From Gammaproteobacteria bacterium (GTDB lineage: Bacteria; Pseudomonadota; Gammaproteobacteria; Steroidobacterales; Steroidobacteraceae), in the NCBI GenBank assembly GCA_003164785.1, contig PLUE01000050.1, positions 186,001 to 250,000 of the forward strand: a DNA stretch of 64,000 bases, given 5' to 3'. Each line of letters opens with the position of its first letter. Positions within the stretch are counted from its first letter, which is position 1. Of this stretch, positions 1 to 7,328 are shown in pieces. The notes under the pieces were generated by a model that was not told where the DNA came from, ran no database searches, and saw only the letters and a program-made list of their open reading frames with translations. The translations under genes were made by a program, and so were the position numbers.

Positions 1-2100
1 GGACCGCAGAAGCCGCGTGACGTGATTCCCCGTGTAGGCATCGAGTACGTCGACCGCCGCGTTCTTGGCCGTGACATTGGTGATGCTCCACCCGATGGAG
101 CAGCCATCGTCGATTGCGTGACGGGAGCGGACATCGAGAGCCGCAGCGCCGGCGCTGCCCTTGAAGTACCGCACGAAGCCGTTGGGCCCGTAAACCGACA
201 GATCGTAGGCCGAGGCAATGTTCCACGTGCCGGCAAGCGTCTTGCCGGCCTCCACCGTGTAATTGCGCACGGGGTCCGCGGCATTCGTAGAGCGGACCTG
301 GAACACCGCGCCCGCCTTGCCGGTGTTCGAGAACTTCAGCTCGATGGTGCTGTGCGACTGGACCGTCGCGTGAACCTGCAGCTCGTAGGGCAGGGCGCGC
401 GCCGGGCGGATGCCTTTTTCCTGCTTCGGCACGCCGATGATCACGTCGCTCAGAGTGGGCGCGAAGGTGTTGACGTTTGCCCCCGCGAGCTCATCCTGCG
501 GCGGCAGATAGCCATCCGTGGTCGGCAGGCTGACCGATGCCTCGTTCGGGGTGGCGAAGTTGAACACGCTCGTGAGGTCGCCGGTCACTGCACGGCGCCA
601 CGGGGAGATATTGGACTCGGTGACGCCGAAACGCTTCTCGATGAACTGGATCACCGATGTGTGATCGAAGACCTGGGAATTGACGAAGCCGCCCTTGCTC
701 CAGGGCGAGATCGCCAGGAACGGCACCCGCACGCCGAGGCCGATCGGGCCGGCGGGGGTCGAGGTGGTCACGATCTCGTTCTCGATGCTGACCGTCGAGG
801 CGCCGTTGGCGCTGGTTTGCGGCGGTGTCGGCGATACGATGTGGTCGAAGCCGCCGTCGTTCTCGTCGTAGTTGACGATGAAGACGGTCTTGCTCCACAC
901 GTCGGGGTTCGACACCAGGATGTCGAAGATCTGCGACATGTACCAGGCACCGTAGTTCGACGGATAGTCCGGATGTTCGGTATAGCCCGCGGGCGCCACG
1001 ATCCAGGACACCTGCGGCAACTTGCCGCTCTTCACGTCGCTGCGGAGGTCGTCGAACAGATGCTCGGCCCAGGCGAGCCAGGCCTGTTCGGGCGCCCCCG
1101 CGCCCGGAATCAGATTCGAAATTTGGGTGCCCGTGCAGGCATTGTTGAACAGCGGCGATCCCGTAGCGGCGGACGCGTACTGCTTGAAATACAGCACCGA
1201 ATTGTCGGTGTAGTTGCCGGCGAAGGAATTGTTGGTGCCGTCTCCGAAGTCGGGACTGAAGGTCGCTCCGGCGAGGTCCTGGTAGATCTTCCAGCTGACC
1301 CCGGCGGCCTGCAGCACCTCCGGGAACGTCTGCCACACCAGGTACGCATTGTTCACACTGAGGCCGTTGTAGGTGATCGGCCCGGCCCCTAAACCGTCGG
1401 TGCCGCCGCTGCCCAGGTAGTTCACGTTGCCGATGCAGCCGGTCCACAGGTAGCAGCGATTGGGATTGGTCGGACCGAAAATCGAACAGTGATACCCATC
1501 GCCCACCGTGAAGGCGTCGGCCAGCGCGTAATGATAGGGGATGTCCTGGCGCGTCAGGTAGGCCATGGTGACCGGACCCTTGGCGATCGGCCACGAATCC
1601 CATTGGCCCTGATTCCAGCCTTCGTGCTGGGTTTCCCAGCCATGATCCGTTCCCGGCAGGTAGGTGAGACCCAGACTGTTCAGACCCGTGCTGATGCTGG
1701 CAGGATTCACGCGGAACGGCGGCAGCACATAGGCCCCGTCGGAGGGGCCGCCCAAGGTTCCGTAGTTCGGCGGTATGGCGTATCCCGCCGCCGTATTGGC
1801 GGCGCCGGCCGGCTGCAAGAAGACCGGGACCGGCACGGTGCCGGCGCCGCTCTGCAGCGGGAGGTTGATGTTGACCGCGCGCGGATCGGAGAAGCCGCGC
1901 ACGCCGCGCAAGGTACCGAAATACTTGTCGAAGGAGTTGTTCTCCTGCATCAGGATGACGATGTGCTCGACATCGCGAATCGTGCCGGTGCGGTTGTTTG
2001 CCGGAATGGCCAGCGCCTTGGCGATGTTCGCGTTCAGTGTGGACGCCATGGCGCTCATGCCCATCAACTGAATGAATTCACGACGATTCGTACTCTTCAC
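1..2100 (-). CDS. Tat-exported phosphocholine-type phospholipase C, 3' end cut by window edge
   Basis: This frame runs for 700 codons from a GTG start at 2100 to the window edge without a stop, so the C-terminus is missing. The N-terminus has a twin-arginine signal (TNRREFIQLMG) followed by a short hydrophobic stretch. Next comes the phosphoesterase core, with HIVILMQENNSFDKYFG near residue 45 and NYDENDGGFDH near residue 410. The last ~150 residues resemble the repeated C-terminal DUF756 domains of bacterial phosphocholine-preferring phospholipases C such as PlcN/PlcH (about 690-730 aa), so little is likely missing. Such enzymes release phosphocholine from phosphatidylcholine or sphingomyelin outside the cytoplasm. 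An AAGGGG lies about 8 bases before the GTG. Substrate preference is inferred from family. Confidence 0.88.
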   Translation of the reverse strand, partial: MKSTNRREFIQLMGMSAMASTLNANIAKALAIPANNRTGTIRDVEHIVILMQENNSFDKYFGTLRGVRGFSDPRAVNINLPLQSGAGTVPVPVFLQPAGAANTAAGYAIPPNYGTLGGPSDGAYVLPPFRVNPASISTGLNSLGLTYLPGTDHGWETQHEGWNQGQWDSWPIAKGPVTMAYLTRQDIPYHYALADAFTVGDGYHCSIFGPTNPNRCYLWTGCIGNVNYLGSGGTDGLGAGPITYNGLSVNNAYLVWQTFPEVLQAAGVSWKIYQDLAGATFSPDFGDGTNNSFAGNYTDNSVLYFKQYASAATGSPLFNNACTGTQISNLIPGAGAPEQAWLAWAEHLFDDLRSDVKSGKLPQVSWIVAPAGYTEHPDYPSNYGAWYMSQIFDILVSNPDVWSKTVFIVNYDENDGGFDHIVSPTPPQTSANGASTVSIENEIVTTSTPAGPIGLGVRVPFLAISPWSKGGFVNSQVFDHTSVIQFIEKRFGVTESNISPWRRAVTGDLTSVFNFATPNEASVSLPTTDGYLPPQDELAGANVNTFAPTLSDVIIGVPKQEKGIRPARALPYELQVHATVQSHSTIELKFSNTGKAGAVFQVRSTNAADPVRNYTVEAGKTLAGTWNIASAYDLSVYGPNGFVRYFKGSAGAAALDVRSRHAIDDGCSIGWSITNVTAKNAAVDVLDAYTGNHVTRLLRS

Positions 2101-2349
2101 GGAATGTTTCCCCTTCCCCAAGACGGCGGTTCAGAAATTAAATGCGGTTGCCGGCCACCATCGGGCGACGGCCAGTGATGCAATGTAGGGATAGACTGTT
2201 GCGATCGGATGAACCTCATGTGACGTCCAGCCGACATCGCGCCGACCTTGCGTCCGACCGGCGATCGAACTCGAGGGCCCAGTCATGAAGGAGACATGTG
2301 GGAATGGGATAGTCGCAGATATAGTGGCGGTGACCCCGAGGATCGACGA

Positions 2350-4350
2350 GTGAGTGTGCAGGAGCGAGTGCCGGCGGAGCTCGAGGTGCGCCGCGTCCGC
2401 GAGCTCACCCAGGGCCGGCGGTATGCCGCCGCGCTCGACGCGGCCCAGGCGCTGGCGGCGACGGCGCCGGAGAGCCGTGACGTCCTGTACCTGATCGCCG
2501 TCAACCAACGCTGCCTGAACCGCCTCCCCGAGGCGCTTGCGACCCTGGAACGCCTGGAGCAACGCCATCCGCGGTTCAGTCTCCTCTACCAAGAGTGTGG
2601 CTACTGCCACGTGGCCCTGCGGGATGCGCCCCGCGCGATCGACGCCTTCCTGCGGGGCGTGTCCGTCAACCCGGCGCTGGCGGCGAGCTGGAGCATGCTC
2701 GAGCGCCTATATCGCCTGACGGGGAACGCGACGCAGACGGCAACGGCGGCCGGCCACCTCGCCGTCCTCCGGCAGCTGCCGGCCGAGGTCGTGCAGGCCG
2801 GCAGCCTGTTCTCGGACGGCGAGCTGACACTCGCGGAGAGCATCGTGCGGGCCTACCGGCTTCGGGGCGGCGAGCACGTCGAGGCGCTGCGGTTGCTGGC
2901 CCGGATCGGAATCGAACGCGGCGCGCTCGACGAGGCGGAGTCGCTGCTGGAGACCGTGCTGAAGCGGGCGCCGGATTACCCGGCCGCCCGCCATGACTAC
3001 GCCCGCGCGCTGCTCGGCCGGCAGAAGCACCTGCGGGCGCGCACGGAACTCGAGACGCTGCTGCGGCTCGAGCCCGGCAACTCCCGCCATCTCGCCCTTC
3101 ACGCGGCCGCGTGCGTGGGTCTCGGCGAGCACGAGAAAGCCATCGCGACATACCGGGGGCTCCTCGCCGATGCGCCGGAGGCGGCCGATCTGCAGGTCTC
3201 GCTCGGACATTCGCTGAAGACCGCCGGCCGGCGGCAGGAGGCGATCCACGCCTACCATGCGGCCGCGGCCGCCCGCACGGACTTCGGCGATGCGTATTGG
3301 AGTCTTGCGAATCTCAAGACCTACCGCTTCACGGACGATGAGATCGCGCGCATGTGCGCCGCAGAATCCGCGCTGGGCACCGGACTCGTCGACCGTTACC
3401 ATCTGTGCTTCGCGCTCGGCAAGGCCTTCGAGGATCGGGGCGCCTATGCCGAGTCCTGGCGCCGGTACGAGCGCGGCAATGCGCTCAAGCATTCCGAGGG
3501 CCGCTACCGCCCGGAGACCGTCGAGACCAACACCCGCCGGCAGATCGAGGTGTGCACGCGCGAATTCTTCGCGGCCCGCGAGGCTGTGGGCGTCCCCAGC
3601 TGCGAGCCGATCTTCATCGTGGGGCTGCCGCGTTCCGGCTCGACGCTCCTCGAGCAAATACTGGCCTCGCATTCGCGCGTCGAGGGCACCCAGGAACTGG
3701 CCGAGATGCCGCGCATCGTGGAGGATCTGCAGGGCCGCGACGCCGGCGCCGACGACCCGAGCTATCCCGGCGTGCTGTCACAGCTTCGGCCCGAGGACTT
3801 CCTGAGACTCGGCGAACGGTACCTGCGCGACACGCGCGCCTACCGGACGGGCAGGCCGCACTTCATCGACAAGATGCCGAACAACTTCCGGCACGTCGGC
3901 CTCATCCATCTCATCCTTCCCAACGCGAAGATCATCGACGCCCGCCGCGAGCCGATGGCCTGCTGCTTCAGCAACCTGAAGCAGCTGTTCGCCGGCGGGC
4001 AGGAGTTCGCCTACGGCACCCTGGACATCGCGCGCTACTACCGGACCTATCTCGAGCTGATGCGGCACTGGGACGAAGCGCTGCCCGGACGGGTGCTGCG
4101 CGTCCGGCACGAGGACGTGGTCGAGGATCTCGAGGGTAGCGTGCGGCGCATCCTGGAATTCTGCGGCCTCGAGTTCGAATCCGCCTGCGTCGAGTTCCAC
4201 AGGACCGAACGCAGCGTGCACACGGCGAGTTCCGAACAGGTCCGCCGACCGATCTTCCGCGAGGGCCTCGAGCAGTGGCGCCGCTACCAACCCTGGCTCG
4301 GTGCGCTCGAAGAGGCGCTGGGCGACGCGCCGGAGCACTACCGCCGATAA
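2350..4350 (+). CDS. TPR-repeat sulfotransferase family protein
   Basis: The N-terminal ~400 residues are helical tetratricopeptide repeats rich in Ala, Leu and Arg (for example LRLEPGNSRHLALHAAA and ADAPEAADLQVSLGHSL). The C-terminal ~250 residues form a sulfotransferase domain with the 5'-phosphosulfate loop IFIVGLPRSGSTLLEQI and later IDKMPNNFRHVGLIHLI. The family transfers sulfuryl groups from PAPS; TPR-sulfotransferase fusions are common in proteobacteria and their acceptors are mostly unknown. The start is uncertain. GTG 2350 is preceded by GAGGA at a normal distance, whereas ATG 2296 has an AAGGAGA only one base away, and the frame stays open back to 2248. The gene diverges from the phospholipase gene and converges on the small secreted protein at 4372. 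Confidence 0.85.
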   Translation: MSVQERVPAELEVRRVRELTQGRRYAAALDAAQALAATAPESRDVLYLIAVNQRCLNRLPEALATLERLEQRHPRFSLLYQECGYCHVALRDAPRAIDAFLRGVSVNPALAASWSMLERLYRLTGNATQTATAAGHLAVLRQLPAEVVQAGSLFSDGELTLAESIVRAYRLRGGEHVEALRLLARIGIERGALDEAESLLETVLKRAPDYPAARHDYARALLGRQKHLRARTELETLLRLEPGNSRHLALHAAACVGLGEHEKAIATYRGLLADAPEAADLQVSLGHSLKTAGRRQEAIHAYHAAAAARTDFGDAYWSLANLKTYRFTDDEIARMCAAESALGTGLVDRYHLCFALGKAFEDRGAYAESWRRYERGNALKHSEGRYRPETVETNTRRQIEVCTREFFAAREAVGVPSCEPIFIVGLPRSGSTLLEQILASHSRVEGTQELAEMPRIVEDLQGRDAGADDPSYPGVLSQLRPEDFLRLGERYLRDTRAYRTGRPHFIDKMPNNFRHVGLIHLILPNAKIIDARREPMACCFSNLKQLFAGGQEFAYGTLDIARYYRTYLELMRHWDEALPGRVLRVRHEDVVEDLEGSVRRILEFCGLEFESACVEFHRTERSVHTASSEQVRRPIFREGLEQWRRYQPWLGALEEALGDAPEHYRR

Positions 4351-4371
4351 GATCCGTCTACTATGCCGAGA

Positions 4372-4773
4372 TCAAGGCGCGCTGCAGCGAAACAACTCGA
4401 TCGAGGTCACTGCCCCATTGGCGATTCGGAACACGGTCACGTAGTCGATGCCGATCGCGAGCTTGATTCCCGACAACGCCGCGTAGCCCTTATACCGATC
4501 ATCATTGGTCAGGTCGGTCTCGCTCGCCCGGGTCATGGCGGTCCGGTACCAGGCCTCGACTTTGTCGAGCGGATAGGTCGACTCGGCGGCGAAGCGACTG
4601 CACCGATGACCGAGCGTATCGGTCCTGGTGAGCTTGTCCATTGCCGCTCTGCTCAGGTAGGGAAATACCGGCAATCCCGTCAAATTGGCGACTTGATTGG
4701 TATCGGCATGCGAAGCGCCGCCCGAGACGAACTGCGCCGCCCCCAGCAGACCAATGAGACAGGCCCGGCGCAG
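4372..4773 (-). CDS. small exported protein of unknown function with no ordinary start codon
   Basis: The frame encodes a convincing signal peptide (RRACLIGLLGAAQF, then a small-residue cleavage region ending ASHA) followed by a ~110-residue mature domain ending YVTVFRIANGAVTSIELF. No ATG, GTG or TTG precedes the signal sequence in this frame between the upstream stop near 4868 and the leader. The only conventional in-frame start, TTG 4683, would remove the whole leader. The position given is a CTG just past the stop codon of the upstream gene (TAA 4777-4775), which would suit translational coupling. A sequencing error or decayed start is the alternative. I do not recognise the family. Confidence 0.55.
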   Translation of the reverse strand: MRRACLIGLLGAAQFVSGGASHADTNQVANLTGLPVFPYLSRAAMDKLTRTDTLGHRCSRFAAESTYPLDKVEAWYRTAMTRASETDLTNDDRYKGYAALSGIKLAIGIDYVTVFRIANGAVTSIELFRCSAP

Positions 4774-4774
4774 G

Positions 4775-5281
4775 TTAGGCCGTCGTGTTGAGAATGCTGC
4801 CGAGCGAGCTCGTGCTGCTGGAGCCGCCTTGCAGATTCTGCACTGCGGTGGTGGCGAATGAGCTCAGAGCGGCCGAGGCGGAGCTTTGCGTTGCGGCCGC
4901 GGCACTCGCCGACGTCGCCGCGGTGTTCGCGGCCGCCGCGTTGCTTACGGCCGCCGAGCCGGCCGCCTTCGCCGGATTACTGGCCAAGCTGGCAAGCAAT
5001 CGCGAGTACTGGGCGCTCACGCTCGATACCACGCCGGCCGGGGAACTGGTGGCGCCGGAGATGCTGTTCAATACCTGGCTGTTCGCCGATTGCTGCGCCA
5101 CGTCGGTCAAGGCGGCAATGGTCGCGGCCACGCTGCTCGCGGTGGTCTGGGTCGGCGCGCTGGTATTGGCGTTGTTGGCGACCGTTTGGCTGGTGGCGCT
5201 CGATGGCGAATTCGTCGAGGCCGCATACAGGCTGGCCAAGGAGCCCGCTTGTGACGATGCGGAGAGTGAATTTATTGACAT
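4775..5281 (-). CDS. Ala/Ser/Thr-rich low-complexity protein, function unknown
   Basis: This is a 168-residue protein made largely of Ala, Ser, Thr, Gln and Asn, with no Cys, no signal peptide and no obvious membrane segment. It begins MSINSLSASSQAG. Its 3' end touches the downstream secreted-protein frame, suggesting one transcript. The start ATG 5281 lacks a good Shine-Dalgarno, and an in-frame stop lies shortly upstream. Low-complexity composition makes homology inference unsafe. The opposite strand is also open across much of it, so coding status rests on the clean start and stop and the absence of any better reading. Confidence 0.5.
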   Translation of the reverse strand: MSINSLSASSQAGSLASLYAASTNSPSSATSQTVANNANTSAPTQTTASSVAATIAALTDVAQQSANSQVLNSISGATSSPAGVVSSVSAQYSRLLASLASNPAKAAGSAAVSNAAAANTAATSASAAAATQSSASAALSSFATTAVQNLQGGSSSTSSLGSILNTTA

Positions 5282-5376
5282 AACATTCAGTGCCGTTGGT
5301 TCAGTACCGTTCTGACGGCCGCCTGCGGTGAAGCTTTAGCCTCGGGGAATGCCTTTTACCTGCACTGGCTCACAGT

Positions 5377-5916
5377 TCAGCCGGTCGGCGGTGGGAGCAC
5401 CTTCAGTTCCTCGAGCGCCTCTCGTTGGATTTGCTGGAATTTCTTCTGTAACGGTTGCGTCAGCGCCTGGATCTCGGTCATGACATTTTGCATGACCAGC
5501 GGCATTTTTCTGATGAGCGCCTGGCCCCCCGGCGTCTTGTAGAAAGCGATGATCGAATCCATCTCATCCTGCGAGAACGAGGCACGGTAGGTGTGCAGAT
5601 AAATCGGCACCAGGGAGTTCCAGTCCAGCATTTCACCGGCGACAGCCTGCATCTTGACCTGCATGCGATTCATGACCGCCTTCACCTCGGGGGTCATTTC
5701 TTTACCCCGCAGCGTCGTCTTGATCGATGCAGCCACCATCGCATCGACCTGCATCTTGAGGCCGTCGATCAGCTTGTGCGCATCGATCACCGCCAGCATT
5801 TCCCGAATCGAGTCGTCGCTGGCGGGCGCGTTATTGGCGGATGCCGCGCCGCCCCAGGCGAGGGCCCAAGTGAAGGCCGTCAAGGCCGCCACGATGGCCA
5901 ACCTCCGATCGTGCAT
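5377..5916 (-). CDS. DUF2059 periplasmic protein
   Basis: This is a 179-residue protein from ATG 5916, preceded by AGGGG about 8 bases away. A signal peptide covers residues 1-27 (RRLAIVAALTAFTWALAWGG, ending ASA). The mature part contains the DUF2059 pattern: a helix with IREMLAVIDAHKLIDG, then LVPIYLHTYRASFSQDEMDSIIAFYKTPGGQALIRKMP. The function of DUF2059 proteins is not established; they are exported. It follows ntrX by about 50 bases on the same strand, so it may be read through from the ntr operon. The frame extends further upstream (to 6078), but only the chosen start gives an N-terminal signal peptide. Confidence 0.8.
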   Translation of the reverse strand: MHDRRLAIVAALTAFTWALAWGGAASANNAPASDDSIREMLAVIDAHKLIDGLKMQVDAMVAASIKTTLRGKEMTPEVKAVMNRMQVKMQAVAGEMLDWNSLVPIYLHTYRASFSQDEMDSIIAFYKTPGGQALIRKMPLVMQNVMTEIQALTQPLQKKFQQIQREALEELKVLPPPTG

Positions 5917-5966
5917 GACCCGGCCCCTGGCAATGATCACATCGCCCTTACCCATCGGATTAGCCT

Positions 5967-7328
5967 CTAATCTTCGCCCAATTGACGAAAATCGACGCCT
6001 AATGCGCGCAATTTTCGATACAGATGGGTACGCTCCATGCCCACCCGCTTGGCCAGCTGGCCCACCTTGCCGTTGCATAGCAGCAATTGCTGCTGAAGGT
6101 AGGCCCGCTCGAATTGCTCCCGAGCCTCGCGCAGGGGCAAAGCCAGCAGATCCTGCTTCACGAGAGGTTCGTCGACGGCCAGCTTGACCGCGAGTTCGCG
6201 CTCGATCTCCTCCAGCCTGATCTCTTCGCCGGCACCCAGGATCAACACGCGTTGGACGAGATTCTTGAGCTCCCCCACGTTGCCCGGCCAGGGGTAGTTG
6301 CGGAGCCGGTTCTGCGCGGCGACGCTGAAGCGGCGCAACGGTAGGTGCTGATCATCGACCAACCGGTCCACATAGAAGCGCAGCAGGTCAGGGACGTCTT
6401 CGGCATATTCACGCAGCGGGGGCACCCGCAACGTAATGACGTTCAGATTCGCCAAAAGGTCGCGGCGGAACGGCTCGGACGTGGCGCGTAGTTCGAAGCC
6501 CTCCTGGGCCGAACTGATCCAGCGCACGTTGAGCGGGAGGCGTTCGCGGCCGCCCACACGCGTATAGCCGTTCTGCTCGATCGCACCGGTGAGCGCACGC
6601 TGCGCCTCGCCGCTCAGGTCCTCCAGCCCGCTCAGATACAAGGTCCCGCCAGCAGCCTGATCGAGGGCGCCCAACTCGGTTTTCCCGTCGCGCTCGCTGC
6701 CAAACAGCGCTGCCGCCGGATCGCCGCTCAAGCTCGCCGCGACCACCATGAAGAAAGGTTTCGCGGAGCGGGCGCTGAGGGAGTGCAGGTACCGGGCGTA
6801 GGCTTCCCGCCCCGACCCCAATTCGCCCACGAACAGCACCGGGGACGAACTCGACGCCGCGTTCTGCACCTGGTCGCGCAGCGCCTGCGTGACCTTGCTC
6901 TTGCCGAAGGGCACCGCCAAGCTCGACCCCTGGGTGCGCTCGGATAACTTCTTGCGACGGCCCGCGTCGAGCGCGCGCTCGACCGTGCGCAACAGTTTGG
7001 TCAAGGATAGCGGCTTTTCCACGAAGTCGAAGGCGCCCAAACGAGTCGCCTCGACGGCGGTCTCGACGGTGCCGTGGCCCGACATCATGACCACGGGGCA
7101 ATCGTAGCCGTCCGTGACGGACCATTCACGGAGCAACGTGATTCCGTCCGTATCCGGCATCCAGATGTCCAGCAAGACCAGATCCGGCACCACGCTGGCG
7201 CGCGAGGACCGAGCCTGGCCAGCATCCGCCGCGACGTCCACCTCGTAGCCTTCCTCGGACAGGATCTCTTTCAAAAGGCCGCGGATGTCCGCCTCGTCGT
7301 CCACCACCAAAATTCTCGATGCGGTCAT
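5967..7328 (-). CDS. ntrX: NtrX-type response regulator with a degenerate AAA+ domain
   Basis: The order is receiver domain (residues 3-120; phosphoacceptor D54 in LVLLDIWMPD, acidic pair D10/D11), AAA+ domain (~145-370), and Fis-type helix-turn-helix at the C-terminus (GQLAKRVGMERTHLYRKL). It is the likely partner of the NtrY kinase, which it overlaps by 4 bases. The AAA+ domain keeps its fold but not its active site. Walker A reads GELGSGRE (Lys replaced by Arg, residues 168-175). The GAFTGA loop that contacts sigma-54 is absent (ALFGSERDGKTELGAL). Walker B has Ser-Gly at 233-234 instead of Asp-Glu (GGTLYLSGLEDL), and the second arginine finger is replaced (FRRDLLANL). I infer a DNA-binding regulator that does not hydrolyse ATP or activate sigma-54 promoters. 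Confidence 0.9.
   Translation of the reverse strand: MTASRILVVDDEADIRGLLKEILSEEGYEVDVAADAGQARSSRASVVPDLVLLDIWMPDTDGITLLREWSVTDGYDCPVVMMSGHGTVETAVEATRLGAFDFVEKPLSLTKLLRTVERALDAGRRKKLSERTQGSSLAVPFGKSKVTQALRDQVQNAASSSSPVLFVGELGSGREAYARYLHSLSARSAKPFFMVVAASLSGDPAAALFGSERDGKTELGALDQAAGGTLYLSGLEDLSGEAQRALTGAIEQNGYTRVGGRERLPLNVRWISSAQEGFELRATSEPFRRDLLANLNVITLRVPPLREYAEDVPDLLRFYVDRLVDDQHLPLRRFSVAAQNRLRNYPWPGNVGELKNLVQRVLILGAGEEIRLEEIERELAVKLAVDEPLVKQDLLALPLREAREQFERAYLQQQLLLCNGKVGQLAKRVGMERTHLYRKLRALGVDFRQLGED

Noticed and set aside
22..1392. 456-codon + strand frame at the left edge
   Set aside because: Antisense of the phospholipase C gene, whose frame and motifs are clear.
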